This document shows, piece by piece, positions 1-6,385 of a DNA stretch of 30,319 nucleotides. A program made the translations under genes and the position numbers. The notes beneath the pieces were generated by a model that did not search any database, had not been told where the DNA came from, and was given only the letters and a program-made list of their open reading frames with translations. This DNA is from Anaerolineae bacterium (GTDB lineage Bacteria; Chloroflexota; Anaerolineae; 4572-78; J111). Each line of letters begins with the position of its first letter. The first letter of the stretch is position 1. Location: assembly GCA_023382535.1 (NCBI GenBank), contig JAHDWA010000092.1, forward strand, positions 1 to 30,319, read 5' to 3'.

Positions 1-135
1 ATTTGCTTTGCCCACATTACCAATCAGATGGGGAGGATTGAAGGGGACTTTGAAAAAGGTGTTGCCGATGGTAGCCAGGATTCTCTGCAAATCATCGTAA
101 CAACGGCCAGACAGTGGTTAAGCAAAAGGAGATAA
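1..135 (+). CDS. C-terminal fragment of a nucleoside phosphorylase-like protein
   Basis: The window opens inside this gene; frame 1 reads 44 codons to a TAA at 133-135. The visible tail has the pattern HITNQMG followed by EGDFEKG and a helical end rich in Ala/Leu. From memory this resembles the C-terminal part of PNP/UDP-type nucleoside phosphorylases, where a conserved Asp near a VTN-like strand contacts the base. Without the N-terminus the substrate cannot be named. It lies 92 nt upstream of the methyltransferase at 228, on the same strand, so it may or may not share that transcript. I see no terminator in the gap. Confidence 0.45.
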   Translation: MCFAHITNQMGRIEGDFEKGVADGSQDSLQIIVTTARQWLSKRR

Positions 136-227
136 GCTTATGGATTTTAGGTTATGGGGCAAGTTTTTATAAGGGTCAGACAGTCCAATTGAACATCGAA
201 AACTCATTAAATTAAGGGGGAAATACA

Positions 228-1064
228 ATGAGCAATATCGCAGTCGAAGGTTTAGATCTCGCCGAACTACGCACTGCTATCAGCGAAGAATACACCGCGG
301 TAGCGCTAAAGCCAAAACAGGGTTTCCACTTCCACACCGGTCGTTACTTAGCTGGCCTGCTGGGCTATTCCGACAAATGGCTAACCGGCATTCCAGAAAC
401 TTCTATCGAATCTTTCGCTGGCACCGGTAATCCTTTCAGCCTGGGCCAAATTCGTCCAGGAGAACGGGTAGTAGATGTGGGCAGTGGGGCGGGGATTGAC
501 AGCCTGATCGCGGCGAAGATGGTCGGGCCAACGGGTCAAGTGATTGGAGTAGATATGACCCCGGCGATGCTCGACAAGGCCCGCCGGGCGGCGATTGAGG
601 CTGGCCTGACCAATGTTGAGTTCCGCCAGGGATATGCTGAGAGCCTGCCTGTGCTGGATGGCTGGGCCGATGTGGTCATCTCCAACGGCGTGCTCAACTT
701 GATGCCGAACAAAGCGGCTGCACTGAGCGAAATGGCCCGCGTACTGAAGCCGACCGGCCGCCTGCAAATCGGGGATATTTTGGTCCAAACCGCCGTGCCG
801 GAGGACGCAAAAAGCGATATCTCGTTGTGGACCGGCTGAATTGCCGGTGCTCTGCTGGAAGCAGAGTTAGAGATGGCCGTGGTGATGGCCGGTTTTGTAG
901 ATTTCGAGATCCCCTGGCGAGCGGATGTATTTAGCGGTGCGCCCCAATCTTCCAGCGCCGCCGAGTTCGGCACCCTGGGTATCAATTTCCGCGCTCGCAG
1001 ACCGCATGATGAGGCTGAATGGGCCAGGGCGCTGGCCGCCCTGAATTGCCAGGTTCCAGCCTGA
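228..1064 (+). CDS. Selenocysteine-containing ArsM-like SAM-dependent methyltransferase (TGA 837-839 read as Sec)
   Basis: Class I SAM methyltransferase, 278 residues if the TGA at 837-839 is read through as Sec204. The ATG at 228 follows an AGGGGG ribosome-binding site. Motif I is VVDVGSGAGIDS (residues 81-92), followed by GVDMTPAMLDKAR and ISNGVLNLMP. The TGA interrupts the segment WTG-U-IAGALLEAE. In the Cys-containing relatives I recall, this reads WTGCIAGALL, and in arsenite methyltransferases the equivalent Cys binds the metalloid. Homology continues in the same frame after the TGA (VFSGAPQSSSAAEFGT, then GINFRARRP), so this is not a truncated gene plus a second one. The protein has no other Cys except one near the C-terminus (NCQVPA). 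A stem-loop at 850-866 fits a bacterial SECIS. The substrate is unknown; arsenite, selenite or a thiol are possible. If there is no Sec insertion, translation stops at residue 203. Confidence 0.8.
850..866 (+). promoter_or_regulatory. Candidate bacterial SECIS for the methyltransferase
   Basis: A perfect 6-bp stem, CTCTGC (850-855) with GCAGAG (861-866), closes a 5-nt loop TGGAA whose second base is G. The loop begins 17 nt after the TGA at 837-839. Bacterial SECIS models place the loop about 16-37 nt after the UGA and want a G in the first two loop positions; both hold. The hairpin lies inside codons that are also conserved as protein (ALLEAE), so some pairing could be coincidental. Confidence 0.7.
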
Positions 1065-1110
1065 CAATATGAGCCGGCCCCGGCTGATATTTTACAGAAA
1101 GGAGGTAGCC

Positions 1111-1407
1111 ATGATTCTTGTCCGTGATGTTTTTCAGGCCAAGTATGGTCAAGGCGGCGCTTTGGTGGCGCTCTTTAAAGAGGTTAGGGAGAAATGGCCG
1201 GAATCAGCGCAATATGCTTATCGCATCCTGACCGATGCCAGCGGGCCATTCTTCACCGTTGTCACCGAGACCGAGGTGGCCAGTCTGGGCGAGTGGGAGC
1301 GCCTTACCGGCGAAATCTTCTCCCTGCCCCAGTTCGGTGAATGGTTTGCTCGGATGACGCCCCTGGTCGAGTCTGGCCGGCGTGAGTTTTACCACATTGA
1401 AACATGA
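1111..1407 (+). CDS. Small dimeric alpha/beta-barrel-like protein (NIPSNAP/ABM-like), function unknown
   Basis: A 98-residue protein. The ATG at 1111 is chosen over upstream starts because it is preceded by a strong AAAGGAGGT site at 1099-1107. The pattern (MILVRDVFQAKYGQGGALVALFKEV at the N-terminus, then strand-rich segments and a GRREFYHIE tail) suggests a ferredoxin-like dimeric alpha/beta barrel such as antibiotic-monooxygenase or NIPSNAP proteins. No Cys and no obvious catalytic residue is visible. It sits 46 nt after the selenoprotein methyltransferase and 153 nt before the first DsrE-like gene, so it probably belongs to the same transcript. The role is unknown; the fold assignment is from pattern only. 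Confidence 0.65.
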   Translation: MILVRDVFQAKYGQGGALVALFKEVREKWPESAQYAYRILTDASGPFFTVVTETEVASLGEWERLTGEIFSLPQFGEWFARMTPLVESGRREFYHIET

Positions 1408-1560
1408 TCCTGACAGCTACTCACTATTTAGCCATTCCCAGCCGGCACGACCAAAGTTTGGGGGTTAGAAGAAGGGGGGTGGTCCAGGCAGTAACAGGGG
1501 TGACAATTGAATAGTTCTTTGTTCAACCAATTATTCAAAGCAAGGGGGCAACGTAATATT

Positions 1561-1923
1561 ATGGCGACGATTCTCTATTTCGGAACGTCCGGGTCTGACG
1601 ACCCAACCCGGGCCACGCTCCCCTTTTTGGGAGCTTTGGGGGCGGTGGAAGCCGGGCATCAAGCTCAGATCGCGTTGATGGGTGAGGCGACTTATTTGAT
1701 GAAAGATGCCGTGGCCGAGGCGGTACACGGGGTGGGCTGGCCGCCCTTGAAAGAATTGATTACCAAGGCCGTCGCCCAGGGCGTCTCCATCCACGTCTGA
1801 GGGGGCTGCAGCACGGCCCGTGGGGTCACAGAGGCAGATTTACAGGGCAAAAATGCCCGCTTTATTAACCCGAAAGTCGGAGCGGAGCTGACGGTAGCCG
1901 CAGATCGGGTGGTTAGCTTTTAA
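1561..1923 (+). CDS. DsrE-like selenoprotein with U-G-G-C motif (TGA 1798-1800 read as Sec)
   Basis: A 120-residue DsrE/DsrF-like protein if TGA 1798-1800 is Sec80. The ATG at 1561 (MATILYFGTSGSDDPTRATL) fits the family start, with an AGGGGG stretch about 13 nt upstream; the open frame also extends back to a TTG at 1507, which I reject. Residues before the TGA read VAQGVSIHV, and the frame continues U-GGCSTARGVTEADL, then GKNARF, ending AADRVVSF at a TAA (1921-1923). In DsrE-like relatives the position is a Cys in a CGxC-type site that carries persulfide sulfur, so this protein would have a U-x-x-C redox pair (U80, C83). Length matches the family only when read through. A SECIS-like hairpin follows at 1812-1822. 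Likely cytoplasmic; sulfur or selenium relay is inferred. Confidence 0.8.
1812..1822 (+). promoter_or_regulatory. Candidate bacterial SECIS for the first DsrE-like gene
   Basis: CACG (1812-1815) pairs with CGTG (1819-1822) around a 3-nt loop GCC that begins with G and starts 16 nt after the TGA. A CTG/CAG pair (1806-1808 with 1829-1831) may add a lower stem across an internal loop. The stem is short, and an alternative pairing (GGGC 1803-1806 with GCCC 1816-1819) competes, so this is the weakest of the three candidates. Confidence 0.5.
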
Positions 1924-2038
1924 CCGAAGAGGATAATGAATAGGGCTGGTCATGAGCACTCCCATTGGCCAGCCACTTTTCAATGAGCGATGCTGTCTTC
2001 TCGCCAAATATTAGAGAAGTTGTAAGAAAGGAGCAAAA

Positions 2039-2191
2039 ATGAGTGTTAGCGTCAATGTAACAACTACAGAAAAGCCTCGACTGACTGCGGAGGAGGTCGA
2101 GGTACTCGATCCGTATGCGCTGATGCTGCGCATGCAGCGCGCTGTGCCTTATCTCGGCTATATTGTGATAGCTGGCACAAAACCCGCTTGA
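2039..2191 (+). pseudogene. 50-codon ORF, probable internally deleted SAM methyltransferase remnant
   Basis: An ATG at 2039 with a good AAAGGAG site opens a 50-residue frame ending in TGA at 2189-2191. The first half (LTAEEVEVLDPYALM) resembles the N-terminus, and the second half (RAVPYLGYIVIAGTKPA) the extreme C-terminus, of a class I SAM methyltransferase family I recall; the whole catalytic core is missing. The simplest reading is an in-frame internal deletion leaving a translatable stub. It lies between the first DsrE-like gene and the Cys-rich methyltransferase and shares the latter's reading frame. It could instead be a genuine small protein. The family comparison is from memory. Confidence 0.45.
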
Positions 2192-2218
2192 GATCAACAT
2201 TTGGTCCGGTTGATCTTA
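2189..2218 (+). other. Stem-loop including the stop codon of the 50-codon ORF
   Basis: AGATCAAC (2191-2198) pairs perfectly with GTTGATCT (2209-2216) around a 10-nt loop, and the T and G of the TGA can pair with 2217-2218. It is not followed by a T-run, so it is a poor terminator. The loop starts 8 nt after the TGA, too close for the usual SECIS spacing. It may affect translation of the gene starting at 2243. Confidence 0.4.
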
Positions 2219-2242
2219 ATATGGAAAAAGGGGAAACTGGGG

Positions 2243-2881
2243 ATGAATTGCTGCCAGTGCCAGGCTATTGAGACTCGCTTCAATCAAAAAGTCGCGGCTG
2301 AAAAACTCAAACAGTATCGTCAAAAAGGGCCAGAAAAGACAACCCGTTTATTGCTTGATGCGCTCAAGGCGGAAGGCGTCGCCGGACTAACGCTGCTTGA
2401 CATCGGCGGGGGCATTGGTGCGATTCAGCATGAGCTGCTGAAAACGGGTCTCAGCAGCGCCATCGGGGTGGAAGCCTCTTCAGCCTACCTCAGCGCCAGC
2501 GCCGAGGAGGCCGGGCGGCAAGGTCACGCCGACCGCATTCATCATTACCAGGGCAATTTTACGGACTTGGCCGCCACCCTGCCGGCCACTGACATCGTCA
2601 CCCTCGACCGGGTGATTTGCTGCTATCACGATATGCCGGCCTTGGTCGAGTTATCGGCAGCGCGGGCGAATAAACTATATGGCCTGGTCTATCCCCGCGA
2701 TACGTGGTGGACGAAGCTGGGCTTCACCCTTGAAAATCGCCTCTTCTGGCTGCAACAAAATCCTTTTCGGCTATTCGTCCATCCCACCGCAGCGGTTGAG
2801 GCCATCGTGGGCGCCCACGGCTTACAGCGACGTTTCTATCAGACCACCGGGGTATGGCAAGTCGTCGTCTATGGCCGGTGA
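2243..2881 (+). CDS. Cys-rich class I SAM-dependent methyltransferase
   Basis: A 212-residue protein starting at ATG 2243 behind a GGGG-rich ribosome-binding site. An upstream TTG at 2201 is in frame, but MNCCQCQ is the start I recall for this family. The N-terminus carries Cys3, Cys4 and Cys6. SAM motif I is LTLLDIGGGIGAI (residues 49-61), followed by GVEASSAYL and DIVTLDRVICCYHD, which holds another Cys pair, then YGLVYPRDTWW. The end QTTGVWQVVVYGR matches a complete family member, so the TGA at 2879-2881 is a true stop. The Cys cluster suggests metal, metalloid or thiol binding, but the substrate is unknown. It shares its frame with the 50-codon remnant upstream. Confidence 0.8.
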   Translation: MNCCQCQAIETRFNQKVAAEKLKQYRQKGPEKTTRLLLDALKAEGVAGLTLLDIGGGIGAIQHELLKTGLSSAIGVEASSAYLSASAEEAGRQGHADRIHHYQGNFTDLAATLPATDIVTLDRVICCYHDMPALVELSAARANKLYGLVYPRDTWWTKLGFTLENRLFWLQQNPFRLFVHPTAAVEAIVGAHGLQRRFYQTTGVWQVVVYGR

Positions 2882-3004
2882 GGGGTGTATAGGGGGAAGC
2901 TTGAAAGGGGGAAAAGTCGGCGAGTGTCAAACCCTCGCCAGTCTCTTGATGGGCTGCAACCATAATCATAAACCATCTAAGATGAGGGAGACAAAGAACC
3001 ATCT

Positions 3005-3370
3005 ATGGCAACCACAAGTCCCCGCAACATTTTATTCATTATTAACGACGGGCCTTATGGCAGCGAACGAGCTTACAACGCCCTACGGTTGGCTCTAAAC
3101 CTGGTCAAACGGCCTGAAGCGGCGGTGCGAGTCTTTCTGACTGGCGATGGGGTTGTCTGCGCCAAAAAGGGGCAAAAGACACCGAATGGGTTTTACAATA
3201 TTGAACGGATGTTGAAATCGCTGGCTCAGCGAGGCGAGGTCGCCCTCTGAGGGAGCTGCCGTGAGGCTCGCGGGTTCGAGCCGAGGGATTTACTGGAGGG
3301 GGTGCTGCTGGGCAGTATGGATTTGTTGGGCGAGTGGACCCTGGCCGCTGATCAGGTTATCGTTTTCTAA
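3005..3370 (+). CDS. DsrE-like selenoprotein with U-G-S-C motif (TGA 3248-3250 read as Sec)
   Basis: A 121-residue DsrE/TusD-like protein if TGA 3248-3250 is Sec82. It starts MATTSPRNILFIINDGPYGS and continues with GDGVVCAKKGQKTPNGFYN (C52) and an amphipathic helix. The frame then runs through the TGA as ALUGSCREARGFEPRDLLEG to a normal family end, EWTLAADQVIVF, at a TAA (3368-3370). Cys relatives I recall read CGTCMDARG here, so the Sec replaces the first Cys of a C-x-x-C pair (U82, C85). A strong SECIS-like hairpin lies at 3265-3282. The ribosome-binding site is unremarkable. It differs clearly in sequence from the DsrE-like protein at 1561, so this is not a recent tandem duplication. It lies 20 nt before the rhodanese/MBL fusion, supporting a role in sulfur (or selenium) transfer. 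Confidence 0.85.
3265..3282 (+). promoter_or_regulatory. Candidate bacterial SECIS for the second DsrE-like gene
   Basis: A perfect 6-bp stem, GGCTCG (3265-3270) with CGAGCC (3277-3282), closes a 6-nt loop CGGGTT with G in the second position. The loop begins 21 nt after the TGA at 3248-3250, inside the 16-37 nt window expected for bacterial SECIS elements. This is the clearest of the three. Confidence 0.72.
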
Positions 3371-3390
3371 GTATTAGCAAGGGGGAACCT

Positions 3391-4497
3391 ATGACACAGA
3401 CCACTATTGACGTCAAGACGTTGCGTGACTTATTGGAACAGCAACAGCCGGTGACGGTGCTGGATATTCGCCGGGCAGAAGATCGGGCCGAATGGGCCAT
3501 TCCAGGCAGCCGGCACGTACCGGCCTACGACGCCCTGAAAGCCAACGATCCCGATGCGCTGGCCGGAGTGAACCTACCGGCTGACCAGCCTATTGTGACC
3601 ATCTGTGGCGCGGGCGTAACCAGTCTCACTGCCGCCGAGCAGCTTCGCGCTCGCGGCTTCGAGGCGCTCTCTCTAGCGGGAGGCATGAAAGCCTGGAGCC
3701 TGGCCTGGAACAGTGCTGAAGTGCCTGTATTGGGGAAGGCTCACGTCATTCAGGTGCGCCGCACCGGCAAGGGCTGCCTGTCCTACCTGATCGGTTCCCA
3801 AAGCAGCGCTGCCGTGATTGATGCCGCCCTCGAACCGGAGGTGTATCTGGACCTGGCTCAGCGTTACGGCTGGAAAATCACGGCTGTTTTGGAGACCCAC
3901 ATCCACGCCGATCACCTGTCCCGCGCCCGCAGGCTGGCCGAACAAAGCGGCGCGACGCTATATCTGCCCGACCAGGGGCGGGCGACCTTTTCATTTAGCC
4001 CCCTTCGTGACGGCGATATACTCACTATTGGGCTGGCCCGATTGGTGGTGCTGCACACGCCGGGCCACACCCTGGAAAGTACTTCCTACCTCCTGGATGA
4101 CCAGGCCCTCTTCAGCGGGGATACTCTCTTTTTGGCCGGAGTGGGCCGGCCTGACCTGGAAGCCAGTCCGGCCGAGGCGCGGCGGCGAGCCGCTTTACTG
4201 TACCGCTCGCTCCAACGGCTGCTGACCCTTTCTCCTGAGACCCTCATTTTACCCGGTCACACCAGCGAACCGATTGCCTTTGATGGTCAGCCGGTCGCAG
4301 CGCCATTGAGCGAGGTGCAGCAGCGGGTTGAACTACTATCTGTCCCTGAAGATGCTTTTGTCGAGTCATTGCTGGCGCGCATCCCCCCGACGCCGCCGAA
4401 TCATCACCGCATTGTGACCTTGAATGAAAGCGGAGCCACGTTCGAGGGCGACCCAACCGATCTGGAAGCCGGCGCGAATCGCTGCGCCATCGCTTGA
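3391..4497 (+). CDS. Rhodanese / ETHE1-like metallo-beta-lactamase fusion (persulfide dioxygenase-like)
   Basis: A 368-residue cytoplasmic protein starting at ATG 3391 behind AGGGGG. Residues 1-110 are a rhodanese domain with the active-site loop CGAGVTS (Cys72, encoded by TGT). Residues 115-330 are a metallo-beta-lactamase fold with HIHADH (170-175), LHTPGHT (His226), SGDTLF (Asp244), GRPDL and LPGH (His290), the pattern of ETHE1-type persulfide dioxygenases, which oxidise glutathione persulfide using Fe(II). The rhodanese domain would exchange sulfane sulfur. In the PDO-rhodanese fusions I recall, the dioxygenase comes first; here the rhodanese does. It lies 20 nt after the second DsrE-like gene and 9 nt before the MFS gene, so the three are almost certainly co-transcribed. 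Confidence 0.88.
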   Translation: MTQTTIDVKTLRDLLEQQQPVTVLDIRRAEDRAEWAIPGSRHVPAYDALKANDPDALAGVNLPADQPIVTICGAGVTSLTAAEQLRARGFEALSLAGGMKAWSLAWNSAEVPVLGKAHVIQVRRTGKGCLSYLIGSQSSAAVIDAALEPEVYLDLAQRYGWKITAVLETHIHADHLSRARRLAEQSGATLYLPDQGRATFSFSPLRDGDILTIGLARLVVLHTPGHTLESTSYLLDDQALFSGDTLFLAGVGRPDLEASPAEARRRAALLYRSLQRLLTLSPETLILPGHTSEPIAFDGQPVAAPLSEVQQRVELLSVPEDAFVESLLARIPPTPPNHHRIVTLNESGATFEGDPTDLEAGANRCAIA

Positions 4498-4506
4498 ACA
4501 GAAAGA

Positions 4507-5811
4507 ATGATGACGTCAACCACCTTAACTTCGGTTCGCCTGGGCCTGCGGGCCAATTGGGAACAGTTTACTCTGCTGGTTATTGTCAATGCTTTTGTCG
4601 GGGCGATGGTCGGCCTGGAGCGAACTGTCCTGCCGTTGATCGCGGAGGCCGACTTCGGCCTGGTCGCCCGGTCGGTCACACTTTCCTTCCTGGTTAGCTT
4701 CGGCATAGTCAAGGCCCTGGCCAATCTGTTCGCCGGGCGCTTTTCCGACCGGGTGGGACGCAAACGCATCTTAATTGCCGGCTGGCTGGCCGGGCTGCCC
4801 GTACCGTTTCTGATCATTTTTGCGCCCAGTTGGAGTTGGATCGTCTTTGCCAATGTGCTGTTGGGTATCAATCAAGGGCTGTGCTGGTCTACGACCGTGA
4901 TTATGAAGATAGATTTAGTTGGTCCCAAGCAGCGCGGCCTGGCCATGGGTCTCAATGAATCTGCCGGCTACCTGGCCGTCTCCCTGTCGGCGCTCATGAC
5001 TGGCTATCTGGCTGCGGCCTATGGCCTGCGTCCCGTTCCCTTTTACCCCGGCATCATTTTCGCTATACTAGGGTTGATCCTTTCCATCTTCTTTGTCCGT
5101 GAGACACACGCTCACGCCCGATATGAAGCCCAACAGGTCAAGGTGCATCCCTCGTTCGGGACGCCGAAGGGCGAAGGCAAGGGGGCAGAAATGTCCTTTG
5201 CTCAGGTCTTGCTTTTGACCAGTTGGAAAGACCGGGCGCTCTTTGCCGCCAGTCAGGCCGGAATGGTCAACAACCTCAATGATGGTCTGGTTTGGGGGCT
5301 GGTTCCCATCTTTTTGGCCGGGGCCGGGCTGCCGCTAGAACAAGTAGGCATCATTGCTGCCATCTATCCGGGTATTTGGGGACTGGGCCAACTCGTGACC
5401 GGCGCGCTCAGTGACCGCTGGGGACGCAAGTGGCTGATCGCCGTAGGAATGTGGGTGCAAGCTGTCGGCATCGGGCTGTTTGTCATGGGTTATGGTTTCT
5501 GGGCCTGGTTCGGCGGAGCGGTTCTGCTGGGGCTGGGCACAGCTCTGGTCTATCCCACCCTGCTGGCTGCGGTCTCCGATGTGGCTCATCCCGAATGGCG
5601 GGCTTCCGCGGTGGGCGTTTATCGCCTCTGGCGCGATGGGGGATACGCCTTGGGCGCGCTGCTGGCAGGTCTATTAGCCGATCTCCTGGGCATTCCCGTG
5701 GCCATAGGCGCTATTGGTGCGTTGACTTTCCTTTCGGGGATTATCGTCGCCGCGGTCATGTATGAGACGCTGCCGGCCCGCAGAAAGAGGCAAGGTGACT
5801 CTCTTAGCTGA
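4507..5811 (+). CDS. Major facilitator superfamily transporter (12 TM)
   Basis: A 434-residue integral membrane protein with hydrophobic segments spaced as in 12-TM MFS carriers and two copies of the loop 2-3 signature: GRFSDRVGRKR in the N-terminal half and GALSDRWGRKW in the C-terminal half. The start is ATG 4507 or the adjacent ATG 4510; the ribosome-binding site is weak (AGAAAG), consistent with coupling to the gene 9 nt upstream. It is the last gene before the terminator at 5817. By position it probably exports a product or toxic substrate of the cluster. The substrate cannot be read from sequence; import is also possible. Confidence 0.88.
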   Translation: MMTSTTLTSVRLGLRANWEQFTLLVIVNAFVGAMVGLERTVLPLIAEADFGLVARSVTLSFLVSFGIVKALANLFAGRFSDRVGRKRILIAGWLAGLPVPFLIIFAPSWSWIVFANVLLGINQGLCWSTTVIMKIDLVGPKQRGLAMGLNESAGYLAVSLSALMTGYLAAAYGLRPVPFYPGIIFAILGLILSIFFVRETHAHARYEAQQVKVHPSFGTPKGEGKGAEMSFAQVLLLTSWKDRALFAASQAGMVNNLNDGLVWGLVPIFLAGAGLPLEQVGIIAAIYPGIWGLGQLVTGALSDRWGRKWLIAVGMWVQAVGIGLFVMGYGFWAWFGGAVLLGLGTALVYPTLLAAVSDVAHPEWRASAVGVYRLWRDGGYALGALLAGLLADLLGIPVAIGAIGALTFLSGIIVAAVMYETLPARRKRQGDSLS

Positions 5812-5816
5812 TCGTG

Positions 5817-5853
5817 CAAAGCTAAATTCCACCCGGAAGGGAGCTTTGTTATT
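5817..5853 (+). terminator. Intrinsic terminator between convergent operons
   Basis: CAAAGCT (5817-5823) pairs with AGCTTTG (5842-5848), with an inner CCC/GGG pairing and a following TTATTT stretch. It lies 6 nt after the MFS stop codon and at the 3' end of the oppositely oriented J-domain gene, so it closes the plus-strand cluster. Confidence 0.6.
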
Positions 5854-6385
5854 TCTCTCTCTCCTTCAACGCAGTTTCATACGCAGCTCGTAGCCGCTTG
5901 AATTCATCGGCATCGCCTCCCACATCAGGATGGTGGATTTTTGCCAGCGCCCGGTAAGCATTGACAATCTCGGCCTGGCTGGCCGTGCAACTGACGCCCA
6001 ACACGTCCCACCACTCGCTACCGCTGCCCAGGAGTAACACATTCGGGTCGAGCGGCGCTTCCAGCGCGGCAAAAATACGGTCGAAGAGGTCTTGATGTTT
6101 GACCTCGGTGTAATTTACCCCATACGCTTCCCCGATCCGGTAGGTATATTCTATCGCCAGTTGGGCCGCCCGCAAATTATCCAGAAAATGCGGCCACTGG
6201 CGGCACTCAGAAACGTAGCGTTTGCTGCGGCGGTCAAAGTAGACGCGGGCAGAGGGATCATTGCCCAGCAAATCGTAATCGACCCGCAGCGAGGTGGCTT
6301 GCAGTTTGATAATCGTGGCACGCAGGTCACGGTAAATAGTTTGCTCCGTCGCATCAAACCGGCGGGTTGCTTTTTTCTGTCTCAT
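5849..6385 (-). CDS. J-domain (DnaJ-like) protein with unique N-terminus
   Basis: A 178-residue protein. The C-terminal part, about residues 124-176, is a J domain: WWDVLGVSCTASQAEIVNAY, then LAKIHHPDVGGDADEFKRL, with the HPD tripeptide at 152-154 that stimulates Hsp70 ATPase. The N-terminal 120 residues are helical and basic, with no domain I recognise. It starts with an ATGA overlap with the zinc-ribbon gene upstream, implying translational coupling. J proteins on mobile elements can recruit host DnaK to replication or partition complexes; that role here is inferred. Confidence 0.8.
   Translation of the reverse strand: MRQKKATRRFDATEQTIYRDLRATIIKLQATSLRVDYDLLGNDPSARVYFDRRSKRYVSECRQWPHFLDNLRAAQLAIEYTYRIGEAYGVNYTEVKHQDLFDRIFAALEAPLDPNVLLLGSGSEWWDVLGVSCTASQAEIVNAYRALAKIHHPDVGGDADEFKRLRAAYETALKEREK

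Noticed and set aside
873..1064. Separate 63-codon gene after the methyltransferase
   Set aside because: It is the in-frame continuation of the methyltransferase beyond the TGA, with family-like sequence and no ribosome-binding site at 873.
1507..1560. TTG start for the first DsrE-like gene
   Set aside because: The extension lacks family similarity, while ATG 1561 opens directly into the expected first strand.
2201..2242. TTG start for the Cys-rich methyltransferase
   Set aside because: ATG 2243 gives the expected MNCCQC start and has its own purine-rich site.
837..3250. TGA reassigned to Cys or Trp across the genome instead of Sec
   Set aside because: TGA ends other genes cleanly (for example 2879-2881, 4495-4497 and 5809-5811), and TGC/TGT and TGG are used normally in the same genes.
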